From assembly GCF_000002235.5 (NCBI RefSeq), contig NW_022145596.1, positions 5,266,352 through 5,330,351 of the forward strand: a DNA stretch of 64,000 nt. The letters are read 5' to 3'. Positions 30,743-42,900 of this stretch are shown here, in pieces; position 1 is the first letter of the stretch, and each line of letters begins with the position of its first letter. The position numbers and the translations under genes were made by a program. The notes beneath the pieces are model-generated. The model saw only the letters and a program-made list of their open reading frames with translations, made no database searches and was not told the origin of the DNA. The DNA comes from Strongylocentrotus purpuratus. Taxonomy: Eukaryota > Echinodermata > Echinoidea > Camarodonta > Strongylocentrotidae.

Positions 30743-33656
30743 ATGTATTTACATTTACATATATGTGAAGAGTTTATTGTATGGCATGGACATTGAGCTC
30801 CTTTGGCAATACACCTTTGGAAAAATGTGTGTGCATTATATGTTTACCTGGTACCTAGCAGCAGTAATATTCTTTTAAAGATTTTTATGTCATATTATTT
30901 GCTAATGTACTTGTACCGCCCATTTTAAGGATCTTACTTGAGATTTCAAAATTTAGGATGCCCTGGCAAAATTATACATCAAAATTTCAAAAATTGTTGA
31001 TCTGTTCTAAAGTCATTCATGGAATACTTGGCAAGTCGGCAGTCACAATTTTTTATTTCCTAATTTCAAACTTTTTATATTAATTTTCATATGAATAATG
31101 ATAATGAAAAAAATAGATTAAAAAAAGTAATGTTTGCATACTAATTTCTATTTGCACGTGTTATGTACAGGTATGAATGTAGATTTATAGAGATTGAGAC
31201 CAAATTCTGTGTTAAAGATCAAATTAATTTCGAATTGCTTGGATTTATAACAATACGGTTGTCATCTCCTATTATTCTGCATGATTTGAGCTATAGTTTA
31301 CACCTGTATGTTCTAAACTTCTAATTTATAGAGGAAAAATATGTTCAATTTTAGGTCTATATTGTTCTTTATATAAGATATCATTATATGTCATATTAAA
31401 CAGGTTTTTTCTAACCAGTGGAACACAGAAACATGGAAAAATGACGGGAAAAATCATGATTTTGTAACGATTATGTGAGGTGAAGGAAAATATTTGCTTT
31501 TGCTGCAATTCCAAGAAGGACTGAGGAGAAGGGACCTTATGTTCCCCTATGTTATCCAGACTGGTTTTGATTCAACAGATGAGTCATGCAATATCCTACT
31601 GGTAGCTCCAGCTGTGAAGAGAACAGCAGCTGTAGACAAGAATGTCTAGTAGTACAGCCATTCTTATACCCTGTTCAGATGAGAAGTAATTCATATGAAA
31701 CTTGTATAAAGAAATGTAGGAAGAATCATTGCAGGAGGGACGTAACACATTAAAATAGGGGGCGCATGTATCGTACTTGTATGAAGAAACTAGTTTTGAA
31801 GATGTCAGTTAACCAGACAGCTGGCCAATCAACAGTAGTGCTCATGAAAAGTCCCGCCTGGCTGTGTGGTTTTCATGATTTGACACATTCAGACTAGAAT
31901 GATACGCTGATTCTTTATCAAGTTTTCATTTAAAAAAAAATGCTCATACATCCATTTCACCGAATGAAGTCTCTTTAAACGATGATCAGACTATGAACAC
32001 TTTTAATTACTTATCATAAAGCTTCATGTAAAAGCCTCAAAGAAGTTGGTACCAGGTGGGATTTAGTACTTGAATGCACTGAGCGCTACAGTTGCTAGAG
32101 CTAAAGTCAGGTTAAAGCCAGGGTAATAATATCCAAATTCTTTTGGGAGCGCATAGACACATCTTATCATAATCTGATTATGTGCTATAGAAGATTGGCA
32201 TATACAGATATACAGGTGTATAATAATTATTATAATGCATGTAATACATGTACATGTAGCTTACTGTACATGTATACGATGCATTTTTATTGTCTGAATG
32301 AGGGGGCGGGGGTACTAGTAGCATCACCATGATCTAATAAATGGATGGAAATGGATTTGGTAAAATTATATGGCATAATTGGAATGCTGGAGGTCAGTAA
32401 AGGTCACCCTAAACCAAATCAAAACATGTGCTTCCGCCTTACTACTGTACAAAACATGCAAATGTCTCTTTTGGCTGTTGGCAATTTACAGTTATGGAAA
32501 GTTTCACAATAGTTTGGAACATGCTGTGATCTTTTTAAAGGCATTATTTGACATGCTACTGTAATACCAGAAACACTACTGCATGAGACCCTAGTGAGTT
32601 ATTAATGGTGGCCATACAAGTTTGTGGCAATTAATGCACTTTCATTAATTCCCAATATCTATAGAATTTATATTCCATTTTGTTTGATCAAGTCAAACTT
32701 TTGCAAATCTAGACACTTCAGAAAGTTGTGAAAGTTTGTCAATTGCGGAATAGTTCATTACTTACACACAAAACGTCTCTGGTTATACAGCATGCCAAGA
32801 TATTGATTCAAAGATTTACTTTATAAAAATATAAGAAACAGGTATAAGGTAAAAGTTTGCAACCATTTATAAAGTTCCACAGATTTTCAATATTTTTTAA
32901 TTCCTGGGACAAATGGCCCCAAATCCTGAATTTTGAACAGCATGACTTGACCTGATACATAACAGAATCCACAGTGAAAAAGAATTATGTTTTTCTGTTT
33001 ATCCATGCTTCACAGATTTCAAACAATTTCATTCAAGAATCTGTTAAATGGGACTCTGTCGTTTAGATACTTCTGGTTTTGATGGTTAATGTTGAATGCA
33101 AATATTCCCTCTTCACCCTTTGAACTCGGGATTCCCCACTTCTACTCAATTGTTCTGACGGTCCCCTTTTAAAAGACTGCTCATCTTTATTTGAGCAAAT
33201 ACATGCAGGATTCTTGAGGTTTCTCACCTTTAGCGGAGCTCTGAAGGGATAGTTCTATTCAGCATGCTTTAAAACATAGCAGAAAAAGTAGAAAAATTAT
33301 TTAGTGAACTTGTGAGAGCTACTTGTATTAGCGTTCTGTAGAATTCTGTGCAGACAACATCTCTTTATTCTCTACAAACAGCAAAGACTGTACGAAAAGG
33401 CCTTTTCAGTTGTGCTTTGAATTATGGTCTGTGTTAAAAACATGCTTTGTTTGATATACAGTAGCAGAGAACTTATCAGAGAAACCAACCAGAGAAGGTG
33501 TGAAAGCTTGAAGATATGAGGACAAAGTACAACATTATATAAAAAAATATTCTAGCATTGGTGTGTAGCATTGTTTATCAAGAAAGCAAAGTAGAAACTA
33601 ATTATTTTGCCAAGTTAGACCAACATATCTTCTGTTGAGAGCCAGAAGAGTCTTCA

Positions 33657-34086
33657 GTCAAAGTTGAACCTACATGTAAGGGCGCGTTCATGCTTGATTT
33701 TGACGGCCAGAATCAGGCATCTGTTATGCGTTTAGTTTAAAACACGATTGCGTTCATGCTCACTTTTGTAGAATCACCGAAAAACGGCGATCACGATCGC
33801 CGATCGTAAACTCACAAAAAGATGCGTTTACAATTTGTAAACGCGTTTAAATGGGGTCAACGCACTGACCTCTAGTGGGTCTACGTAGCATGCGCACACA
33901 GGTTTGCGAATCCAGCTGAAGGCCACCCAAGGAGAATTGCCTGGAGAAGTGAGCATGAACAGTGCACCGTGGAACTGCGATTACGATGAGCGTTTACGAT
34001 GAGCGTTACAAATCGCTCATTCTGCCTTCAAAATCAAGCATGAACGCGCCCTAAGTTTACTGGGTAGACTTAGGTTCAACTTTGAC
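33657..34086. mobile_element. Inverted-repeat element just upstream of ARAP coding exon
   Basis: An inner pair AGGGCGCGTTCATGCTTGAT, continuing TTTGA (33680-33704), and its exact inverse (about 34027-34051) bounds a core that holds CGATCGCCGATCG and many short inverse motifs. An outer pair GTCAAAGTTGAACCTA (33658 on) and TAGGTTCAACTTTGAC (34071-34086) flanks it with an indel. The right end is only about 90 bases from the exon at 34179. Confidence 0.75.
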
Positions 34087-34178
34087 CCCTTTTCTGGTTC
34101 CCAAGAGATGATATCAAGAGATTTTATTCTCAAATGGACCTGCAACTAAATAGTTTTTCTTTCTGTTTTCCTTCGCAG

Positions 34179-34313
34179 AGCCATTCTGAGGATGAAGCTA
34201 ATCGCCATGGGAGCAGCATACGTGTAGCACGAACCGGGTCTGAATTTGCATTTTCATGTAGTTTGTCCAAGTAAGAACAAGAGCCAATTTGGAACGTACC
34301 CTGAAGAGCATTG
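34179..34313 (+). other. ARAP 5' UTR part of the first coding exon
   Basis: A good acceptor (TTTTCTTTCTGTTTTCCTTCGCAG) ends at 34178, and no in-frame ATG occurs between it and 34314. TGA at 34302-34304 is in frame. The exon therefore begins with untranslated sequence joined to at least one upstream non-coding exon. The start ATG has T at -3 and G at +4, a mediocre context. Confidence 0.6.
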
Positions 34314-36902
34314 ATGGCGCAGTCTGGCAACGGTCCATCATCCGTGCAAGAGTGGCTCCAATCACTCCATCTCAACCAATTTCTCAATGACTTCCTCTTC
34401 TCTGGTTACACCGACCTGTCCAAGTGCTGTCACATAACAGAGGCAGACCTTGTGCGGCTTGGAATCACACAAGTTGGTTATCAAAAGCGCATCTTGAGCA
34501 GGCTGCCAAGCAAGGCAGATCTCATCGTCATGGAGTTCTCTGGCCAGACCACCAATACCAATGGGACAGGTCCTGGACAGCCTGTGCCGTCGCCTCGCAA
34601 GGAGAAGAAAGCACCTGTTGTGAAATCCCCAAGTATTGATAAATCAGAGTACATGGAGATCACGCCCCAGACAAACATGTCAAGTCATGGTGCTTCTGGC
34701 AACAGCAAACTTATGATGAATGATGCTTACAGGAGCAAAAGCGATACTGAACTGCTAGGACCTAGGGCACAGAAGCCAGTTCCGATGCCAAGAGGTAAAC
34801 CGGGTACAGTCAGGAGAAATGACCCTCCACCATTGCCGGAGAGGGGAAAGCCTGTTCCTCAACCCAGAGGAGCTCCACCCATACCACCTCAAGCACTTCC
34901 TCCAGCTCCTCCTCTTCCTCCTCCTCCTCAAGTATCTTCCCTCCCTGTGAATCATATTACCCCTGATGGCACAATTGATAGTCCAACTGTACATGATACA
35001 AAGCACGCTAATTCTATGGAGGTTCCAACAGTCAGTACAAATCCTTTTAGCACGATAGATGCCCCCGAGGATATAGACCAGTTTGATCCCCTTGTAACCA
35101 ACCCTTTTAACCCTTTTAAAAGCAGTAATCTAGCCACTCAGGAGGTTCCCCAACCTTCTGTTGTGGCCTTGGAGCAAACTGTTGTGCATGATGGTCCTGA
35201 AGGCAAACCAGGACTTGATCTTAGTACCAGGCCTGTTCCGCCTCCACCAGTTCCAGTTGAGCCATCCCACTCACCTGCAGACGATCTACTTCACAGGCCA
35301 GTACCTCAACCCCCTGAAGTGACTTCCTTCAAGGGGGGAGACAAGGATGCTCAGGAGGACCTCTCATCACCACCACCTCTTCCTGGAAAGCAGAAGTCAC
35401 GACATCCTAGGCCAGTATCGGAACCAAATAATTTGAATGAGTTCCTTAAAACAAGAAATCCTCCACCACCGCTTCCTTCCAGGACTGTGGAAGAGAGTCC
35501 TAACCAACTCCCTCCCCTTCCCCCTCGACCACTTCCTGTTCCTGAAGTTGCGCCACCCATGCCTGAAAAATCTCCCACGATATCGATATCTTCGATAGCT
35601 GATCTTGAAATGTTAGATAAATGGATGAATGGAACTCCAGAAGAGAATGCAAATATTGACAGCAAGGACCTTAATGAAAGCACTTCAGATGATAATAGTA
35701 TTGTACAGTTAAATACTAGCAGAGATTGTGCGTCGTCACCATCGATAAATTCCAGCAGAAAAAGTGACCACTCGAGCAGGAGCAGCCAAGATGACACCCA
35801 CATGGCATCAGCTACAAATTGGCCTGATTCCGATCACAGTGATATACCATCTACCCATGTGTCACTGAATCCTAGTAGTACCTTATCAAGTGTTGCCTCA
35901 ACAGACAGTGACAAGATTATCTCTATCCTTGATGATTACAGTCGGTCTGGAAACATGACCCCCAGTCAAGGAATCCCAAGCACTGATACATCTTTGAACC
36001 AGGAAGACTCTACTGAGGATCTCACAAACTTTAATATTGATGGGGTTCTCTGGGAACAGGAGTCACGACCGCCTGCTCAGATCCACACTGTTCAGTGTCA
36101 TAGGAATCCTCCTCCTGTTGGTGGTCCATCAGAAGATATATATCTACCATTCTGGGAATGTTCCACTGGTCGTGCCCGACCACCAAGCACCGTTGATGGG
36201 GACATGCCTGAATGTCCTCCACCACCGTTACCGAGCTTGGCAGCCCGTAATCTACCACCAACACCGGTTGTCCAAGCCTTACCACAAAGCACCACTGAAA
36301 GGGACGTGCCTGAAGGCCCCGTACCTCCAGTACGGACATCAGCAGCCCGTCCTCTACCACCAACACCGGTTGTCCAAGCTTTACCACAAAGCATCACTGA
36401 AAGGGACGTGCCTGAAGGCTCCCCACCACCTGTACCGACATCAGCAGCCCGTCCTGTACCACCAGCACAGGCGGTACAAGGTAGACCATTAAGTGCCCTT
36501 GATGGGGACATGCCTGAATGCCCCCCTCCTCCAATACCGGCCTCAACAGCCCGTCCTGTACCTTCTCTGCCAGAAACCAACATTCCTGATGCTCCCCTGA
36601 GCGCTCCTCCTCCTATACCCCATCGGACGGCTCCTCCAGTCCCTCCTGGCAGGATGGACTCTCTGAGGATGGATAAGCCTCCCCATTCCACAGAAGGCAT
36701 CCTCAAGCAGCTTGGGCATGACCATATGAAAGAGGCCGAAGATGGCTACGACTTCCTGGAACTTCCAACTTCATCATCTCCAAGCTCTTTGCCAGAAGAG
36801 GATGATATAATGATGATTGACTTCCAAGAAGATGACATTGATACTGATGAGGAAGACAACTTCCATATTACCATTCCAGACGGAGCAAGATCAATTGACT
36901 CG
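34314..36902 (+). CDS. ARAP: ARAP first coding exon: SAM domain and proline-rich region
   Basis: An open frame of 863 codons ends at GACTCG/GTAAGT. Residues 10-66 form a SAM domain (SVQEWLQSLHLNQFLNDFLF, then LVRLGITQVGYQKRIL). The rest is disordered and Pro/Ser-rich, with SH3-type ligands such as KPVPMPRGKPG and PPPLPERGKPVPQPRGAPP, three NPF motifs at 243-245, 263-265 and 266-268, and four 34-residue tandem repeats from residue 625. The end is acidic (MIDFQEDDIDTDEEDNF). The frame stays open 32 codons past the donor to a stop at 36999-37001, so a transcript retaining this intron would end soon after. Confidence 0.9.
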
Positions 36903-39900
36903 GTAAGTCATACTTTCCTCCAATTTAATATGCTACTTCTTGTGCTACATGTATATTTACATCTACATATTTATTCCATTACCAACTCAGCCACAATGTA
37001 GATTTTCATTTTCCCATGATATTGCTTTTCTACTTAATAGACATGAAAGCATTTTATTTCTCTCATGGTACATGTACATGTACACTTACAACATTTTGTT
37101 AAAAATACTTTGGGTCTCACATTGGAGTACCTGTACATGTAAATAAAACTGTTCTATTATTTGAACATGTTAAAACCTATGCGCAGTAGAGCCGTTGTAC
37201 ACTTCATAGAAATCAATAAGATATGCACAAAATCATATCAAACAAACTCTAGGGATTACTTAAACAAAGCCTAAACAGTTCCTTGAAAAGCTCTGTAGAG
37301 ATCAGAGCCTTCAGAGTTGCTTCTCTTCATAGTTCCTGTTTCGAATCCTCCTTGTTTCCTCCATGACAGGCGAAGGATCAAATCCTACTGATAAATAAGT
37401 TGTGTTTACATTCCAACGTTGTGCTTACCTGTAAATATATATCGGTTGTAACAAAGGTTTAGTAATAGATAAACATTATCTTTACATTAGTACCAACTAG
37501 CAGTAGAAATGATTAATTAGAAGATGCTCAGATTCAATTGTTATACCATGTTTTGGGTGGTAGTTATTTTATTTGCCATTCAAATCATGAATGTCAATTG
37601 CTGCCACAAGTAACCTACCGCATTACAATTTTATGCAAGACATATATGGATATGCATGACTGTTTCTTCATGGACATACATATACATGTAAGTAGCAGAA
37701 GCCTCCGTAGGCTTTCGCATCTATCTAGTAGTCGATACAAGAATAGTGGTGTTTGGGACTACGTGGAGGAAGAAGAATGCAGGAAGATCTATTCTTTGTA
37801 TTATGAGGAAAATCTTCCATGGAGTCTTGTATTTGATGTAAGAAATGTAGGTGTTATTTATGTGCAAAGCTTTTTAAATAATAACTGGGGCAAAGTTCCC
37901 TTAGCCCCCATCTATTTTTTTCTAAAATTTTACCCCAAGGCTTTCCCTATCTTTTGGCAGATTTTATCATGTTCATACCCATATCAGTGTCCAACATAAG
38001 TGGAAATTGTGGAATAAACTTTAGCTAGCTTGATCACTTTATTCACCAAATTAATATCAATGTTGGGAATTTATCATTTTGTTTCATCAGTAAAGGGACT
38101 TAGAGTGTGGCATTTGTCAGATTTTGTTATCAGATTTACGTGCAGGCATTGGCTAGGGGCCGCACCCCAGGGAAACCAACCAGGACCATTGCTATTTTAA
38201 CCCCTTCTCTGCTTCTGACCTACATGTATACACTGTATGGAACAAGTTTGAATTTCAATCCTTAGTTTCATTGCTAAATTTAGCATATAGCTGCTTTCAT
38301 GGGAATAAAGTTTACAATGCGTGTACCAGTTTCTGGTTCAAGACAAAAATATAGCAATTAGAGTCCAGACAAGTTGTACAAGATTAAAATTCTCAACCAA
38401 AATAAGACTTTAGGACTTAGAGAAAACAATAGTCAAAAGGGTTCAGCAGGATTTGTCACTGATATCACGAAAGGGGTTAATTCTAGGAGCTCAAAATTAT
38501 CATTTCAAATTATCAACAGTTACCATCTAAATGACAGGAAACTTCAAGTTCATGTAGACAACCATCATTCACGCAAAGCAATTAATGTTAAAAATTAAAA
38601 TCCATAGTTTGAGGACAACAAGTTGGGTTAGAATTTGGAGAACCTGAAATTCAGTTTAATCTTGTTGGTTTTTAGGTGAAACAACCACAAATTCCTCAGC
38701 ATTAGCTGCTGAATTAGATCGAGTTAAAATTGGCAAGTAACTGAATTCTATCAACGGCAGATGATACAATTAATTTGCAGTATACAAATTCTATATGATT
38801 TGTCTGTGACTCAATCAACTTTGAGATCTGAAAACTAATTAAATGCGTGCATGTTAGAACTTTTGGGCTAAACAATCGTGAAGTAGCTCTGCATGGATAC
38901 AATCTGACCTTAGCCAGCTAACTCAATTAGCACTTAGTTGGCACAAAACATGGGATTCATTATCTGAAAGCTCTTTTGCTTGTTCAAAATTGGATGTGCT
39001 TTGCCTGCTTTTGGAGGAATACATTTGCCATGATCACAGTGTTTTGTTGCTCGTCATAATATACACATATCTTAGTATGTTTGATAGCTGACTTTTGCCT
39101 GAGACAAAACTAGTGTTTCATGTGCTTGTGATAAAGGAGAAATAAAGGGAATTGCATTTTTCCAGGCCCATTTTGAAATTTCTAGGAATTACATGGACAT
39201 GTACATGGTCAAGGGCATGTGTGAAGCATGCTAGTAAGTTAGGGTGAAGTGAAGTCCTCCTCCAACTATGAAGGATTTGCATTGATCTGACTTCGGAAGT
39301 TCATGTTATACGTATGTTTGTCATCAAGTTAGAGAAAATTGAGCAGAGTTCATCATTAAAGACCAATTTGGTAATTGTGAGGAACTACTGGACCAGGGAA
39401 GTGTATTCAGAAGTTCAGATTCTAAACGTGCTTGTGAACAAAATTATCTGAAGTGCACTGGTCAAGACCTTATTGATAATTTGAGAGGAAACATACTATC
39501 AGGAACAACGCGATCAGGCACTTGCCGTGACTTCAAAGACTTCAATATACCTTGAATATACCTTGAAGGCCACACCTCGCCACACCTCACCTCACCATAG
39601 TTCACTCTCTAGGTACATTCAGCTCTCTTTGATAAAGAAGTATCCATCAGTTGATCCATGTCTGTAATAAGCTGTGTTTTGACTTCCACCATGCAGGGTA
39701 TATCGTCCACCGGAGCTGCGGATGATTCCTTTGATAGGAAGAGTTCCTACTATGCAAGTATACGCCAGTCGGCCAGACCCTACCAACGGAAGGTCCCTGT
39801 AAGTTCAAATTCCTTTTGTTCAAATTTCTTATGTTCAAATTTCTTATGTTCAAATTTCTTATGTTCAAATTCCTTATGTTCAAATTCCTTATGTTCAAAT

Positions 39901-42900
39901 TCCTTATGTTCAAATTTCTTATGTTTAAATTCCTTATGTTCAAATTCCTTATGTTCAAATTCCTTATGTTCAAATTCCTTATGTTCAAATTCCTTATGTT
40001 CAAATTCCTTATGTTCAAATTCCTTATGTTCAATTTTTGTTTGTTGAGGCAACATTAGAAATACAAGGGAGTAAATATATTGATGTATGTATTTCTATAA
40101 ATTTCTCTTTCAATCTAGTGAAATATTTCCAAATATCCTTTTTCTTAGACATTAATTTAAAAAAAAATATTTGTTAAAAGTTTAGAAATATCCCCTGAAT
40201 TTTTTATTTGTGTAGGGTTGGTTTTACATTTTACTATGTCTAGCTTTTGACTTTGTTTTTGGTTGAATATGTCAAGATATACAAAATTAGATATCTGGCA
40301 GTTCCTTTCTTCCTGGCATGATAAAAAAAAATCAGATGTCAAGATACAGGTGGTAAAAGTTATTCATGTAGCCTTATTTTTTATATTTTTTTGTATATCC
40401 AGAAATCTATGGATATTCAAGACTTCTATATTTGACAGCTTTTTGTGGGTGGCTCTCCCTAATGAATGTAATGATAATAATAATTATAATATATAGGATT
40501 TATAAGGCGCCAAATCCACTTAAAGGACAAATGCTCAAGATGCTCTAGCACATAACAAAAATACAATATAAAAGAAGAAAAATCATATCAACTAAAAGCA
40601 AATTGGAAAAGATAAGTTTTAAGGTTGCTTTTGAAAGATTCTACTGTAGGAATATCTCTGATCCCTCAATACAACTGTAAACAATTCCAGAGTGATAGCC
40701 CGGTACGAGCGATTGCTCTCTCTCCCCCACTTGTACAATGTAAACTAAGTAAAGGAAGGTTTCTACAAACTGCAGGGCCTTCGATATGCTTTTCTGTACA
40801 TTTAGATGTATACATGAGATCAGTTTGATCAACTTTTGATAAAGAAAAGTCTGAAATATTAAATTGCAGGAGGAGGCTAGAAGGAGGCTGTCTTTGAGGT
40901 TATCAACAAGGGGTCCCATTCCGGTAAGTTTAACCATTTCCATCAATTTATTTGACTTTGTGTACATTATTCCAACATTCTTATCTATCTGTTTGTATTT
41001 TTATTTGTATTTGAGCTCCAACCTTATGTTTAGGTTGCAGTAAAGAAACAATAACATATTAGTAAAAATTATATTACTAATCCTTGTAGTCAAGCATATA
41101 TATGTATTTTACTGTTTAATCTTTAGTTTGAATCAATTTTTGATTGAAGTTCAATGATTATCCCAGATATAAAAATATTGTTGATTCTTTTGAAGCTATT
41201 GAGAACTATACAAAGTATATATTCACTTTCTTTGTTTTGACTCCTGATTATAAAAAGTTGCAAAATTTGCTCATGAAAATTATATGTGTATCTGTACTGC
41301 TACTAACCATAGTGTTGTTTTTGTGATGATTTATTGCTATTTCATGAAGCAGAAGTTTGATATGATTCACCAAACAGAAAAGCTGTTTTTAACAAATGAC
41401 AATAAAGGTGGCCCGATAGCCAGACAATTCCATGAATTCAGTCCCTGTCATTATGCCAATTTTGCATCAAATTTCCTTCACAATTCCACTGAAATTTCCA
41501 TGAAATATAGGAAGTTTGCTCCTAGAATGTTGCTTCCTGTGAGTATTTCCAGTATAACTACACATTTCCTGAACTTCTGTGAAAAATTTGTTATGGGGTC
41601 AAGACCTGCAACTCAGAATGCAGTTTGTGTCATTAAAAAAAAAAAAAAAATTGGCAACAGTGATTTATGATGTCATTACACTTAGTGGGTATTTTCATTG
41701 CAGTTAGGATCAATCATATTAATTACACCAATTACACAGGACTGTTGTAGCTTTAAAATTTATTTTTGCAAAACTGCTTTGTTATAAACAAAGATCCACT
41801 AACAAAGATGAGGGTTCACATAGGATCAAACAAAAATCGAATATGCAAAGTAAAAGAAAAGCTGGGAAAGCATTTGTTTTAACTACAGTACACAAGCAGT
41901 AGGAATCTCAAAGTTAATTGCTTTAATTGTGTTATCGCGCTTATCTTAAGATCTGTCATGGTTTGTAGCTTTGAATTAAAGTAAAGTTTCTTAACCATGA
42001 GAGCAAAACTGCAAGATAACTTTGAAGTTTAAGACTACAACCTAAACTTGAAGTTCACAGATTGTCATGTGAATCTCATTATTGTAGAAATTGTGGACAT
42101 TGATAATAGGAAGGAATTTGCATGGAGAATTTTATAGTGTGGCTACACTTAATGCCAAATTTATACTGTAATACATTCTGTAATTTAAAATTCAATGACT
42201 TTGCAGAAATGTTATTTCTCGTGGAGTACCCGTAGGACCTTTTGTGAATTTATAAAAAAGTCACACATTGCTCTGAAGGCAAACGTTCACAGCAGCCAGC
42301 AGGTGTCTTTTTTTCTTCCAAATTTTCAAGGGACTTTAATCTGACATACAATGGAATAAATATCATCACGTTTCCAGATTTTGAATGCAGGATATTTATC
42401 CTTTCTTGATATAAGATCCTGTTGAATTGTGTGAATTCACGGAGTGCCAAAATTATACAAAATATGTAATCACAAATCCTATATCCTTGTTTGGAGACTA
42501 AAGGAGAGAATGAAGTAAAATAACATGAACAATATCTTTGTCCATCCTGAATAGTGTTTGGTTTGGCTTCATATGTCTTATAAACCAAGAAATGAATGCA
42601 AACAGAAAGATCACATTACTTTGCTTTGTAGCCTATTTGTTTTTGTCTATTTTATATTGATATTAAACACAAATTAGACAGCTTGTTATTGGGATTTGTT
42701 TCTTATCATTGTAAAAGAGTCGCATATCCCTGTTAATGGCATGGACTGTTATTTGACAGTTCTATAAAATAAAAATAAAAACAGATTTTGTGAAGTTAGC
42801 TGCCTGGATATGAGTGTATTACAACTGACGTAGTACTGAAATGATATAACAATACTTTCGCAGGGAGCTAAAAGTGTATACACATAATAATAAAGTACAC

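Larger units (their letters stand above)
18341..33656. other. Intergenic and upstream non-coding sequence between PAN3 and ARAP
   Basis: No further protein gene was recognised. Apart from the repeats and the candidate promoter listed separately, the sequence is AT-rich with short unrelated frames. A slightly GC-richer patch at about 29425-30120 contains TTCCGAAAGTCCCCGCAGTG and might be a decayed mobile element, but no family could be named. Non-coding ARAP exons or non-coding RNA genes could be present unseen. Confidence 0.6.

Noticed and set aside
36031..36706. Overlapping frames of 118-202 codons inside the ARAP Pro-rich exon on both strands
   Set aside because: Shadow frames of the GC-richer repeat-bearing coding sequence; the SAM-Pro frame is the one that joins to the PH exons.
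39647..40058. Long open frames on both strands with repeated NIRNL, HKEFE, MFKFL and SNSLC units
   Set aside because: They are translations of the 15 bp minisatellite in different frames; the region is intronic and the unit simply lacks stop codons.
40641..40967. 108-codon minus-strand frame opposite the small ARAP exon
   Set aside because: It lies in the dispersed GCGCC repeat; the plus-strand 54-base exon is supported by phase and splice signals instead.
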